A stretch of 64,000 nucleotides of DNA from Triatoma infestans (GCA_011037195.1 JAAEAF010007712.1:76017-140016), one strand, 5' to 3'. Shown: positions 11,125 through 22,504, counted from the stretch's first letter. Notes: a model not told the origin generated them from the letters alone. A program made the numbers and translations.

Positions 11125-11330
11125 CTCTAAATTCAATTTATCCAAAAAATGTCCCAAATAAAAAAAATAGATTATCAGTTAGCCATTCCAACTTTAAAAT
11201 AAATCATTTTTAGCCTTTTTTGCGAAAATTCCAAAAAAAACTCAGAAACCTATTCTGTAAAATCACTCTTCCGGTTGACAAATTTTCTTCTAAATCGGAA
11301 TTTTCAATCCTTTCCAGTGTATCATCATAT
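11125..11330 (-). repeat. HINE-like monomer, left part (split by solo LTR)
   Basis: Contains CACTCTTCCGGTTGACAAATTTTCTTC and upstream family words in minus orientation. It is interrupted at 11331 by the solo LTR and appears to resume after 11717. Confidence 0.55.
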
Positions 11331-11717
11331 TGTAACGCAGCCAGTGGCGCCATTTAGGAGAGAAAGCATGTATCTCCAGTTCTCTTAGTAGCCGCTGGGA
11401 AGCGCTGGCGACGCGCTCTAGTTCTTCCTGGAAGAATTGAGAACATTCTAGACACTACTCCAGCAGTATAAATAGTGGGACCACAGAGAGTTGGAGGAGT
11501 TTTCTTGTTACCAACTAAGTGTACGTTTGTGAAAAGTGTATAAAAAGTGAACTTTTGTGGTTTAAACTGTGAATTAATTATTATTAAGTTTTGTATTTAT
11601 AATTTATTGTGTAAAACAATAAATTGGTGTTTTTCTTATTGAAGTTTAGAGTATTTTATCTATAAGAACCCACTTAAAATTAGTTGCAATAGCTAGTTTA
11701 GAGGGAGAAACGTTACA
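11331..11717 (+). mobile_element. Solo LTR with 4-bp target site duplication
   Basis: 387 bp bounded by TGTAACG and CGTTACA, a perfect 7-bp terminal inverted repeat beginning TG and ending CA. ATAT is immediately outside on both sides, the 4-bp duplication expected of Ty3/gypsy-like integration. Inside are a TATA-like box (CAGTATAAATAGTGGG near 11464) and an AATAAA polyadenylation-like signal near 11620, in the order promoter then poly(A), so it reads on the plus strand. No internal retroviral genes adjoin it, consistent with LTR-LTR recombination. Confidence 0.85.
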
Positions 11718-12740
11718 ATATTATAGGTGGCAAGCCTATATATTGCACCGAAGCAGTGGTCGGCAACGTTTTTTTATACTGGGTGAGACTTTAAAATCGA
11801 ACAAACGGCATTGTTCGTGGGTAATAACAAAAAAAAAAGTTGTAGCTCTTTGTATGTGTAGTTGATATACTAAGTTTGAAGAAAAAAAAAGCATACTACG
11901 ACGGATAAAAAAACAGAAGTTAATCCAGCATTGCTGACCCATGCACATATTCAATAAACAAAAAATCTTTAAACTTTAGCTGGGGCCACCTAAAATGGTT
12001 ATGCGCGTAATTAAATGACTCTCGAAAAAAAAAATCGGTAAAAATGCTTTGAGATAACAGAGATACGCATTTTTATGCGTAAGATGGTAGACGAAGTTTA
12101 ATGAAAATCTTGGTACTTTAAAAATGGTATATAAAGTTTGAGATTCACATGGTTTTTAGTGTTTGAGATTTTTTTCAAAAAAATCTGATCACATGACTTT
12201 CTCTTACTCCTTTCAATAAAATTATATATAAAATGATAAATTTTGCTTAATTCAAAATTTGACGTATTTGTTCTAACATAAATATATAGAGTTGGTGAAG
12301 GGATAAGTACCATCATATACTAATCTTGGAGCGCTCTCAACCACAACTACATATAAAAATTTGAAATTATCGCCACAAATTCCGCACAAGTATCCAAAAT
12401 ATATATTTTTTTTTCTCAAAAAATGTTTGAAATAAAAGTAATACGTTTTTATCTGTGAATTTAGCATACCAAGTTTAATGAAAATCATTATATTCCTTTC
12501 CGAGAAAATTCCAAATAAGTCAAAAAAAACCTATTCTATAAAGCCGGTTAATCGAATTTCTTCAAATTTGGAATTCTATCAATGCTTACAGTATACCTAT
12601 GTATTAATTTTATGTCAGTGATAAAGCCATATATTATATTGAAGTTGTATTTTAGAGGAAAGTATAACGCTACTGTTCCCCCCACAACCTCCCAAAAATA
12701 ATTTTCCTGGGAAAATGTTTAAAAAAAAAGTGATAGGTGT
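11718..12740 (-). repeat. HINE-like monomers, degenerate
   Basis: Recurrent blocks such as AAGTTGTAGCTCTTTGTATGTGTAG (11838), TACCAAGTTTAATGAAAATC and GAATTTCTTCAAATTTGGAATTCTA are in minus orientation. There are at least two monomers with deletions. Together with 11125-11330 and the full copy at 12896 it makes this the densest HINE-like zone. Confidence 0.55.
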
Positions 12741-12895
12741 TTAACTGTGTAGAAGAGAGTATTTATTTGTTTTTTGGTTTTGTCTGTTTTGACATTAACC
12801 AGTTATTTTGATTTTGAGGGCTGGAAAAAACCAACATATTGACATTATTAACTACCATTGGCTTCTAATTGCCTCCAACTGCCAATGTGTTGGTG

Positions 12896-13915
12896 GAAAA
12901 AAATCTGGTGTGAAACACTCACACAACTTTCTCTTACTCCAGTACTCAAAATTATAATTGACAAATTTTATAGTTAGTGTACCAAATTTAATGAAATTCG
13001 TCGAAAAGTGAAAACACTGTCCAGTAAAACTGTCCGGTTTACTAATTTCCTTGAAACTCGGAATTTGGGTCATATATTAATTTCTAGTTATTTCAATTTG
13101 GATGACAGAATTGTATAATCAACTGTGATAGCATTTTAAAGAAAAACATAACCCCCCTCCCCCAAAAGTCCCCTTAAATGAATTTATCAGGGGAAAAGTT
13201 TCAAATAAAAGTTGTAGCTCTTTATATGTATAGTTAACAACGCTGGTTTAAAGAAAATCGTTGGAGCCATTTTCGAGAAAATACCAGAAAACTGAAAATT
13301 ATATTTCAGTAAAAACGCACTTCCGGTTATCTATTTTTTTTCAAACTCGGAATTTCAACAACATATTTAATTCTAATTAACATTATTTAGATGACAGAAT
13401 TGTCTAATATACTGAAACAGCAGTTAAGATGAAAACCTAACCCCACCCCTCCCCCAGAAGTGCCCTTAAATGAATTTTCCTGGAGAAATGTTTCAAATAA
13501 AAGTTGTAGCTCTTTGTATGTGTAGTTGATATAGCAAGTTTAAAGAAAATCTTCGGAGCCATTTTTGAGAAAATTGCAAAAACGTAAAAAAAACAACTAG
13601 TAAAGTGGTACTTCCGGTTGAGGAATATTGACACATAACGCACCGTCAGATCCCATGGTGATACCTAAACGTAATATCAAGTTTGAACTTTCTACGATTT
13701 TTCGTTTTTGAGCTATGCTGTTCACATACATACACACACACAGACACACACACACACACACACATACACACCACACACACACACAGACCATTCGCTAAAA
13801 ACCACTTTTTTGGACTCAGGGACCTCAAAACGGATATTTCCGGTGAAAACTCGATATCGAAAATTTGACACGATTACAATACTTCCTCTTACTAGGAGTA
13901 AGAGAAAGTAAAAAA
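12896..13915 (-). mobile_element. HINE-like element, near-complete copy 1
   Basis: Minus-strand copy. The hairpin end lies at the left (CTGGTGTGAAACACTCACAC, 12904-12923), followed by the subterminal repeat ACTTTCTCTTACTCC (12926-12940). Tandem monomers follow, then a (CA)n microsatellite at 13722-13786, and the opposite subterminal repeat GGAGTAAGAGAAAGT at 13895-13909. Both outer flanks are A-rich (T-rich on the element strand). No coding capacity. The layout matches Helentron-associated elements. Confidence 0.75.
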
Positions 13916-14304
13916 CAGCCCTATCTCTTCAAATTGACATGTCTCTTGTAGTCTTCCACTAGGCTTCTGCACCATCTTCCCCTCCTTCATTCTCCATTCT
14001 TACAGAGATAAGGGTATTTTGAGCGATGCGGCTCTTATCCTTAATCTTTAGACATGTCATATCTGAAACAATTTTATGGTTAATGCCTTTGTATATTACG
14101 TTGTTTTGGTGTCTAGTATAAGTGAAATGAGCACAGAACTACAATGTACTGAAAGATAATTCCTAATCCAACTTATATTTTCATTTTATTCCCTTTGATG
14201 AATTTGTATATGCAAACAAGCGCTTCCTTTTTCATTAGTGCCAATATGCTTTTTGCGCTACAAGGAAATCGTACATACTTGGACAGTTCGGTTACAAACG
14301 TTTC
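13916..14304. other. AT-rich spacer without recognisable gene
   Basis: No repeat or ORF that I can assign. Confidence 0.35.
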
Positions 14305-14344
14305 TTTTTTTTTTATTATACGTACATTTTACAACTAAAGAGTA

Positions 14345-15040
14345 AATGATTGATGTCGCCATCTCCCCGGTACCGCAATCGCATTTGGGACTATTTACTA
14401 AGGTCGTATTTTATAAGGTGCGGCTTGGTGAGATTTTGGTTAAACCTCAATCGCATTATCGTGGTATAGAATTGCCTTTCCCTCTCCAACTCTTCAAACC
14501 AAGGTCTACAAGGGATTCAAGGCCTATGTCTGAATAATATTTGCCTCTATATTCTTTTCCATATTGATCCTGCCATAATTCTAAATACTTACTTTCCAGA
14601 GCATTGTTAATATCTCTCAAACTAGCTATCGGAATTTCTTCACCCGACTTAATGGCATTTTTTGCCAGGATATCGACATATTCATTACCTTGGATCCCGG
14701 CATGCCCTTTGATCCACACTACATGTATCCTTCCTGCAGTATTCTCCAACTTATTTGCTACTTCTACGAGTATCGGGTCTATTACATCACCTGGACATTT
14801 TATCTTCTGAAGTGTACTTCTTGAGTGTTAATAAAACTACCACAATGTTGTCCCTCTTCTGGCTTGTCTTATCTGCCAGCCCTATTGCTTTCCAAATTGC
14901 TGTCAATTCCGCGGTATATACCGAGGCGATATTTGAAAACCTGTACTTCTTGGAGCTGCCAGTCTGGGGGTCCCATTTGGCACAACCCACTCCATGGATC
15001 GATCTGGATCCATCCGTAAAAAGGAAATACTTTGGCTACG
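14345..15040 (-). pseudogene. LINE ORF2 RNase H domain and C-terminus
   Basis: Opens with LFTDGSRSIHGVGCAKW (about 14985-15035), which carries the first catalytic Asp. It continues through YTAELTAIWKAI (conserved Glu) and ends with VVWIKGHAGIQGNEYVDILA (about 14655-14720). RNase H in this position degrades the RNA strand of the hybrid during retrotransposition. A frameshift splits the domain near 14800. Beyond it, LRFNQNLTKP-like residues and a CDCGTG motif (about 14375-14395) form the C-terminal tail. Confidence 0.8.
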
Positions 15041-15269
15041 CTCTCCTTAAACACCACAGTGATCCCCCAAACCATGCACCCCCTTCGTTTTTAAGTTTGT
15101 CATATATGTTCAAATGAACATAATATGACTCTGAACAGACCATACTGTCGGTTAACCGTCGCCTCGGGATCCTATGCAAAGCAGTGAATCTGGAATACAT
15201 GTCAGTAACAACTCCAACCATTCTGACACTTATCGGCTGTTTCTTTTATACCAAAACCTGTGTGAGGAG

Positions 15270-16660
15270 ACCAGCCTAGAGGGAGGGAGGAGACCGGAAG
15301 TTTGCCAGCCTAGAGACTCCCGTTTGAGGCAGCTGATTGAATGATATCAGCCTTTTACACAAGAATCTACCCATTAATAAATCTCTTCTTAGTGGTAGTG
15401 GCATCTCCACCAATAGAATACTAGTGGGTGTGGATCTCATAGCGCCCAAACAAATACGTACCGCTTTATACTGAATTTTATCTAACTTGGCCGAAGCTGA
15501 TTGACAAGCATCTCCGTAAATACCGCTCGCATAATCTAACTTGGACAAAATTATGTTCCGGTAAAGGAGGATTGCTATTTTTGGATCCGCCCCATAAGTC
15601 ACATGCGCTATATACCGTAAAATATTTAAACTTTTCTCGCAGCTTTTTGCGACTTCCTCAATGTGGCGCTTCCATTTCAATTTATAGTCGATATAAAGTC
15701 CTAACACTTTACAGACCTTTAAATGAGAGATCTCAAAAGGGCCAAACTGAATAATTTCCGGGATGCTACTATGACGTTTCCTTCTGAACATTGTAACAGC
15801 ACTTTTATTTGCAGATACCCGAAACCCCAGCTCTCCACACCATTCATTGAGTCTCAGCATTGCCCGTTTCATTTTTATCACAGCCTTTTCTTCAGACTGC
15901 TCTCCCGTGTAGATCGTAGTATCATCTGCAAACTGGAGAGTTCTAATTTCCGATCCAAGTTTATCTCCTAAGCTTATGTATAACTATATGTTAAACAGGA
16001 TAGGACTTAGCACAGCTTCTTGAGGCAGGCCAAGTCCGGTGGTTCTAGGCCCCGTGATCTTATCGCCGCAGCTAATCACTAAAAGCCTCCTTTGCAACAT
16101 TCTAATTACATTTATAGTAACCCTGCCCGGATCTCCAATTTTCACCATTTTATTTTTGAATATAGTGATATTTACGTTCTCATGAGCTTTATGTATATCC
16201 ACATAGGCAGCCAATGTATGTTTGTTTCCCGTCAAGTTTATACACCCTTCATTGACAAATGCTAACAGGTAATCCAACGTGCTACGTTGTTTACTGAAAC
16301 CCAGCTGATATGGGGGAAGTTTTTGGTATTCTTCCAGCCACCGATTTAACCTTAGCTTTATCATTCTTTCATACGTTTTGCACACACATGAAAATAGAGC
16401 AATTGGTCGGTAAGATAAGAATGAGTTGGGATCTTTTCCCGATTTAAGGATCGAGATTATTACGAACGTTCTCCAACCCTCCATTATTGAACCACTGTTC
16501 CACATTTCATTAAAGATTTTTAATAAAACTTTTAGGGCTGAGTGCGGCAGATTCCGTAGCATTGGATAATGAATCTTATCCCATCCAGGTGATGTATTCG
16601 TTCCCTTCTTTATCGCATTCGTTACTTCCCATAACTGAAATGGTCGATTTACCAAATCGT
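15270..16660 (-). pseudogene. LINE ORF2 reverse transcriptase domain
   Basis: Two long open stretches cover the RT. The upstream one (15984-16655) begins near SPGWDKIHYPML and includes the YRPIAL block. Its motif A is eroded to AYVDIHKAHENV, where FDxxKAFD would be expected, and motif B reads GLPQEAVLSPILFNI. The catalytic FADD box lies in the gap between the two stretches at about 15921-15932. The downstream stretch (15276-15881) reads LNEWCGELGFRVSANKS and the KVLGLYIDYKLKWKRHIEE thumb block. The altered motif A and frame breaks argue for an inactive enzyme. Confidence 0.85.
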
Positions 16661-16849
16661 CCTTAATGCGAATATCCGACGAATCAATAAATTCACTCGC
16701 GTAATCTGGAGTTAATGATTTATGAAAGTCCTCTACCCAGACCGTAGTGGTGAGTAAACTTTATTCAGAGTTCGTATTGTATTCCAAATTGTGTTTAAGG
16801 ACGAGTTCCGATCCAGACAGTTACACGTTTCGTACCACATATTCCTTTT

Positions 16850-17520
16850 CTGTAGTCATAGGTACGGCTGCATACAGCTAATTTCCGCTTTAGGTCGACA
16901 AACTTGTCCAAAGTTGGAGTTTTTATAATTTTGCCAGGCCATTTGCGAATTCTGTTTCACTCGATTACATTCTTCATCCCACCAAGGTTTTGCACTACGA
17001 TTAGGCTTTATAAAAAGTCTTTGTGGATACCTAGGTATAGACTTTTCTGCTACATAATTTATTATCCTCATAATTCGTTATAAGAATACGGTGTGGAATC
17101 TCTAATTTCTGCTTCAATCAGGGACCGATAATCTCATTTTTGAGATTCCAACAACCGGCTCTCGGATGCCTAATCCGACCCCCTGTAGTTGCTCCCGACG
17201 CAAAGCTCGTCTCCATTATGATTCCCAAATGATCGGAACCCAGAGGTTCATCTATTATCGCCCAACTTAGTTCCGATATCCGGAAGCGTGGTGAGCATAA
17301 CTTAACGCCACTGCTTGTGCCTGAGGACCCGGTCTGGGAATCATGGTCGGGGATCCATCATTGAGCACACTAAGATTGGCCACATCCATGATCTCCAGCA
17401 AGGTCCGCCCATCCGCGTTTTCCCTTCTGCAACCCCATGCAGCATGATGTGCATTGAAGTTACCCCCAAACAGAATGGGCCCTGAAACCTCATTTAAAAG
17501 AGGTATCCATTCCTGCACCG
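16850..17520 (-). pseudogene. LINE ORF2 endonuclease (C-terminal half) and linker
   Basis: GPILFGGNFNAHHAAWGC (about 17440-17490) corresponds to the GDFNAHH block of AP-type LINE endonucleases, with Gly-Asn replacing the usual Gly-Asp; a GSDHLGI block (about 17225-17245) supplies the C-terminal catalytic SDH. The linker KPWWDEECNRVKQNSQMAWQ (about 16940-17000) is the WW-containing segment that usually precedes the RT. The N-terminal half with the catalytic Asn and Glu is absent. Confidence 0.8.
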
Positions 17521-17699
17521 TGGTTCCATGTCCTGGTGCAGATCTCTTTTACACTGATTACACTTCCTCTTTTTCCTCCTCTATGCTGGTACCAGCCGAT
17601 ATATCAGTAGGAATAGGCTTTAGCTTGAATGATTTTTTCCCCCGTTTAGGGCGTCTAAATTTCGATACTTGAACCTGTGAGGGACCTGGTAACGCAGGA

Positions 17700-18780
17700 A
17701 TTTCTTTCTTAGTGAGACCTCAAACCTGTTTCTTTTGGCGATTTCTAAAAAGGAGTCTCCAACAAAAGTTGAGTCATAACACTGCTTTTTTATTAGCTTT
17801 TTTATTTTCCTCTATGTATTTTGGGCATTTCGCATCCGTTGCAAGGTGATTCCCATGGCAGTTAATGCACTTTATTTTTCTCCATATTACACTTATCTGC
17901 GTGGCGCAGCTCCGTGCATTTACTGCACCTTGTCTGCCCTCTACACTGGATGCTTGAATGTCCATAGCGGAGACAATTCATACATGATCTCCTATGAGGA
18001 ACATAAGGCTCTACTCTAAACCTCGCCCCATATAAAGTGACATGCCTCGGGAGTTTCTGACTATCGAAAGTCAAGAAACAAGTTTCAAGAGGCCTATTTT
18101 CGGATCTTTTATACTCTTTCTACCTTTATCACCGAAATTTCACTTCGAAAGTGGTGCAGAATTTCCTCATCTGGAAAGGATACTTCCATCCCTCTAATGA
18201 CGCCCTTCGAATAGATATGATATTCTGGGATATAAGCCCTCAAGTTACGCTTTTCCAAACCCCTGTGGTTAATTAAATAGCCGCTTCAGGTGTTTCTGTT
18301 ATAATTTTCATTCGGTTTTTCCCCACAAACGATATCCACTACATCATTTGAATAGCTGTTGTCCTCTTTATATATCCATTTACCGAATGTGACTCGATGG
18401 ATGTTGCCCACATTCCCGACCCGACCTTCTACATATAGAATGAAGAGACCTTTGTGCGTAGGCTTATAGAAACCAGTCAAGTTCACACCACCTTAGATAC
18501 TTCATTAATATTTATTATTATCACTATTATTAATAGTATCCTGAATGTTCGCTACTCTATCCTTGCTTTTCACCACTTTCGCCGCGCGCATATTCAGACC
18601 CGTATTCTCACTAGTCAGCGATGGCTTGTGGCCTTTCCCGGATTTATCATTATTATTATTCTTATTATTAACCTCATTACTAGTGTTACTATCCTTAATA
18701 TTATCTTCCGAATACTTATCTTTTATGTCAGCCGGTGGTCCTCTGTCATGAGGTAGGCCTTCATTGCGCTCTTCCATCAC
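17700..18780 (-). pseudogene. LINE ORF1 nucleocapsid-like protein with three CCHC knuckles
   Basis: Starts at MMEERNEGLPHDRGPPADIK (18780), a charged Asn/Lys-rich leader. A frame break is followed by VGNIHRVTFGKWIYKE (about 18365-18420), matching the globular region of I/Jockey-type ORF1 proteins. The block YGARFRVEPYVPHRRS precedes the knuckles CMNCLRYGHSSIQC, CSKCTELRHADKC and CINCHGNHLATDAKC (about 17830-17985). ORF1 proteins of this class bind the element RNA. At least two frameshifts interrupt it. Confidence 0.85.
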
Positions 18781-18954
18781 TACTTCTGATGTGTTGTGTT
18801 GTTCTGTTTTCTTCTTTTTTTTTGTTTATTTTGCCCCAACAATCTAAAATTTTCTTCCCTATCCGTTCTTTAACCCCCTACCAGCACAACCTTACTAAAA
18901 TTATTAATTACTACTTTTCTAAACCCCACAACCCTAACTTGTTATACCCTAGGT

Positions 18955-19268
18955 GTGTGGATAGTATACCAAGTTTAAAATAAATTCGTTGTTAAAAACC
19001 GTTTAAAAATTGAAAATGGTGGATTTTTCCCGAAATATTCTCGTGTCTGATTTGGTGGTGCGCAATAAATTAAACCAACTTTCAGCTTCCTGTGACTTTT
19101 AATACAGATATTTTGTTAACACACAGTCATATATATATATATATATAGCACTTACACACATACAGACCATTACCTAAAAAAAATTTTCATATTCATACCC
19201 CAAAAAATGTATTTATGGTGAACGAAAGCACTATTTCCTCTTACTAGAAGTAAGAGAATATAAAAATA
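18955..19268 (-). repeat. HINE-like repeat, 5'-side fragment
   Basis: Contains ATACCAAGTTTAAAATAAATTCG, a (TA)n tract at 19126-19147, CACACATACAGACCATTACC and the terminus CCTCTTACTAGAAGTAAGAGAATA. It begins within 20 bp of the 5' end of the LINE, so the LINE may have inserted into it. Confidence 0.65.
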
Positions 19269-19551
19269 AGTGACACATGGATTTCATACCAGATGGAATA
19301 CTATGAACATATATATTACAAACTGCAACAAATTGACTATTTTCAAAATAGGCTGCCTAATTTACTATTTTCTTTTGCTAACTGTAGGACTAACATCATT
19401 AATAATTGAAGGTCTGAATGAAGTGAGCACGATTACTGGCGGTTCATTGCTATTTAAACTAGTAAAGATTGCTCCATGAAATCGAACAGCTTAACCCTTT
19501 GCGGAAGGAAACATGCAATGGGCAGAATTCAATGATTTAAAGATTGATCTA

Positions 19552-19795
19552 GGGAAGGGAATAGCTATGTGGTTAGCGTATTGGACTTCCACGCGGAGGT
19601 CCAGGGTTCAAGTCCAGCTGTGCTGCCCTTAGATTTTTTCTTCCTAGGAGCCTCTACAGCTCACTTTCCGGTGTTGGGTAGTGTAGTCAGTAAAGAGAGA
19701 ACACTATTCGGAGGCCGGCAATGAACTGAGGAGAAGGCTCCGGGCGCCAATGACCATAGATATTGACGGGCCTTAAATTAAAAAAAAAAGAAAAA
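19552..19795 (+). mobile_element. tRNA-derived SINE (SINE-A), full length
   Basis: The head has an A-box-like TAGCTATGTGGTTAGCG and a B box GGTTCAAGTCC. The body has TTCCTAGGAGCCTCTACAGC and GGAGGCCGGCAATG. The tail has GGGCGCCAATGACCATAGAT and an A-rich 3' end. It is flanked by AAAGATTGATCTA on the left and AAAGACTGATCTA on the right, a 13-bp target duplication with one mismatch. It would be transcribed by RNA polymerase III and mobilised by a LINE. Confidence 0.9.
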
Positions 19796-19904
19796 AGACT
19801 GATCTAAAGAATGAGAAAGATAAGCTGTTAATTAGAACATTTCGATTGTACTGTATTATATGATATAAAGAACTCTTATGAGTTATACGAAAGGAACTGT
19901 TATA

Positions 19905-20103
19905 GGGAAGGGATTAGCTCAGTGGTTAGCTCTCAGTTGTCAGTGGAGGACCCGGGTTCGAGTCTAGCTATATTGCCCTTAGCTTTTATTCTTCCTAGGA
20001 GCCCCTTCAGCTCACTGCCCGGTGATGGACAGTGTTGTCGGTAACGAGAGAACACTGTCCTCCGGGCGCCAATGACCATAGATGTTGACGCGCCTTAAAT
20101 GTA
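19905..20103 (+). mobile_element. tRNA-derived SINE (SINE-A) with HINE inserted in tail
   Basis: A box TTAGCTCAGTGGTTAGC, B box GGGTTCGAGTC and the shared body, with about 35 bp deleted (GTCCTCCGGGCGCC joins body to tail). The A-rich tail is interrupted directly by the HINE-like element at 20104. Left flank AACTGTTATA resembles AACGGTTATG found beyond the HINE copy near 21122, which would be the split target duplication. Confidence 0.85.
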
Positions 20104-21113
20104 AAAAATCTGGTGTGAAACCCTGACACAACTTTCTCTTACTCCTGTTCTCAAAATTATAATTGACAAATGATATAGTTTGTATACCAAATATAACGAA
20201 ATTCGTCAAGAACTAACAAAACTTTTCAGTAAATGCGCACTTCCAGTTTACTAATTTTCTTAAAACTTGGAATTACGGCCATCTATTTATTTCTAATTAA
20301 TTTTGTTTGGATAATAGAATTATATAATCTACTATGACACTACTTTAGAGGAAGCTGTAACCCCACCTCTCCCCTAAAAGTATCTTTAAATGAATTTTCC
20401 CAGAGAAATGTTTTTAATAAAAGATGCAGATCTTTGCATGTTTAGTTTATATAAGAAGTTTCAAGAATATCGACCGAGCAATTTTTGAGAAAATCGCGAA
20501 AAAGTGAAAAAATTATTTAGTAAACTGTTGAAACAAACGCACTTTCCGGTTATCCGATTTTTTCAAACTCGGTTTCAACAACATATTTAATTCTAATTAA
20601 CATTATTTAGATGATAGAATGTCTAATAAACTGAAATAGCACTTTAGATTAAAACCTAACCCCTCCCATCCCCATAAGTGCCCTTAAATGAATTTTCCCA
20701 GAGAAAGGTTTGAAATAAAAGTTGTAGCTGTTAGTATGTGTAGTTGATATACCAAGTTTGAAGAAAATCGTCGGAGCCATTTTTGAGACAATCGCAAAAA
20801 CGTAAAAAAAAAACTAGTAAAATGGTACTTCCGGTTGAGGAATGTTGACAGATAACGCACCGTCAGATCCCATGGTGATACCTAAACGTAATATCAAGTT
20901 TCAGCTTCTACGGTTTTTTGTTTTTGAGCTATGCTGTTCACATACACACACACACACAAACACACACACACACCACACACACAGACCATTTGCTAAAAAC
21001 CACTTTTTTTTGACTCAGAGGACCTCAAAACGGATATTTCCGGTGAAAGCTCAATATCGAAAATTTGACACGATTACAATACTTCCTCTTACTAGAATTA
21101 AGAGAAAGTAAAA
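20104..21113 (-). mobile_element. HINE-like element, near-complete copy 2
   Basis: Minus-strand copy: hairpin end CTGGTGTGAAACCCTGACAC at 20110, subterminal repeat ACTTTCTCTTACTCC at 20131-20145, monomers, (CA)n microsatellite about 20943-20984, and opposite end AGAATTAAGAGAAAGT at 21094-21109 with two changes from consensus. It sits between A-rich sequences, apparently inside the SINE tail, consistent with insertion into a T-run on the other strand. Confidence 0.75.
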
Positions 21114-21249
21114 AGAAAAAAACGGTTATGAGATCGTAATGTTAATCTTGTGTTGTTTGTTAGTTGCATCAGTAACCTTTTCGAGAATATTTTGGGAAAA
21201 AAAAAGCACCAAACAGTTTTCTTTGAAGTTGAGATGTACTAACTACATT

Positions 21250-21690
21250 GATGACTGTCATGAGATCGTGTTAAATTTTTCGATATTAAGTTTTCACCGG
21301 AAGTACATGTTTTGAGGTCATCTGAAGTTCAAACAAACGGAAAATCGAAGTAGATGTTTCATTTTAGTACTATCACGGGAATCCGATAATAAGATTATGT
21401 TCAAAATCGGTGAATGGATTTTTAATTTTTTTTTGCAATTTTCTCGTAAACAGCTCCGACGATGTTCATTAAACTTGCAATATCAAGTACACCTATAAAA
21501 ACAGGTACAAGTTTTATTTGAAACATTTTTTTGAGAAAATTCATTTAAATGGAATTTGGTGGAGGAATGGTTTAAGCATTTTCTCTAAAATGCCTTTACC
21601 ATATATCATATATGGTAATCAGAATTAAATTATTGCCAAAATTATGAGTTTGAAAAAAATTCCGACTACTTTATATCACCGTTTTTAAAG
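21250..21690 (+). repeat. HINE-like repeat, degenerate copy
   Basis: Plus orientation: GATCGTGTTAAATTTTTCGAT, TTTTCACCGGAAGTACATGTTTTGAGG, CAGCTCCGACGATGTTC, TTTTGAGAAAATTCATTTAAAT and a final worn block. Ends are missing. Confidence 0.65.
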
Positions 21691-21694
21691 TTTC

Positions 21695-22460
21695 CTCGAT
21701 ACGAATGAATTTGTTTATACTTGCTATTATATTAACTAAACATACATTGAGCTCTATTTTCGTTGGTAAGTTCATTTTCCCTAGTAAATAGATTTTGGGG
21801 GCTTTCTTGGGGAGCTGGAAATTCAAATAGGGTTTTAGTTTAGTTTCTTCCAGCCAGTAATATTGAAGCCAGTTAAATTTAATAAAAATTAATAGTTTGA
21901 AAGAAATTGTCAATAATAAGTGAAATGTAATTGGTGTGATGTGTGTTTGTAGTAGTTGTAGTTTGTAGCAGTTTTGTGTAGCACGAGCGGTTTTGTAAAG
22001 GGGCTTGTAAGTATAAGTGTTTAAGAGAGAAGTATCAGCAATAAGAAAGTAGTCACCACTGCTAACAATAAATATATTCTATTAAAATAATAACTACAAG
22101 TTATTTGTAAAGAAATTATTAACTTAATAATATGCACTGATGCTAGAGAGAGCGAAAAACAAGTGTTCTGCTTCGGTGTCTACAACAAACTGTTTTAGAC
22201 TCTTTTGAAGGAATGTCTTCTCTTCATAGTTCAAATCCTTTCAAATAATGCTGGTATGTCTGGAGGTAGTTTTATTGTTTTACCCTAACTGTTTCTTGCC
22301 TATTGTCTCTTGGTTTGCATTGACCTAGATTGTGGTACCTGGCTCTATCCCCATCACTAAAATACCCTATTTGAACTAGCTAATTTGCACAAAATTATTT
22401 TACTAAACTATTTTCCAAAACTATTATTTTTCCATTTCGTTCTTCCACTGCATAAGGTAC
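21695..22460. other. AT-rich stretch without recognisable gene
   Basis: No recognised motif. The ORF on the minus strand at 21671-21913 is Lys/Ile/Leu-rich and featureless. Confidence 0.35.
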
Positions 22461-22461
22461 A

Positions 22462-22500
22462 TAAATTATAGTTGTGTGAGTGTTTCACATCAGTCTTTTT
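22462..22500 (+). repeat. HINE-like 3' hairpin terminus only
   Basis: ATAGTTGTGTGAGTGTTTCACATCAGTC followed by a T-run: the hairpin end of the family, again abutting T residues, with no body upstream. Confidence 0.6.
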
Positions 22501-22504
22501 TTAA

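Larger units (their letters stand above)
14305..18935 (-). mobile_element. I/Jockey-type LINE, largest element in window, internally deleted
   Basis: Read on the minus strand the order is 5' leader (about 18780-18935), ORF1 with CCHC knuckles, the second half of an AP endonuclease, RT, RNase H, a C-terminal CDCG zinc-like motif, and an A-run with AATAAA at 14307-14322. The combination of a three-knuckle ORF1 and an RNase H places it nearest the I clade. The endonuclease N-terminus is missing, so ORF1 runs almost directly into mid-endonuclease near 17530, an internal deletion. Many frameshifts make it inactive. A second copy of its 5' end is at 42640-42935. Confidence 0.85.

Noticed and set aside
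13597..13911. Overlapping ORFs with Cys/Val or His/Thr repeats on both strands
   Set aside because: They are translations of the (CA)n/(GT)n microsatellite in HINE-like copy 1.
12896..13915. Canonical Helitron (5' TC, 3' CTRR)
   Set aside because: The hairpin end is followed by CAGA and T-run, with no CTRR. The inverted subterminal repeats and central tandem monomers fit HINE/DINE-1 rather than classical Helitrons.
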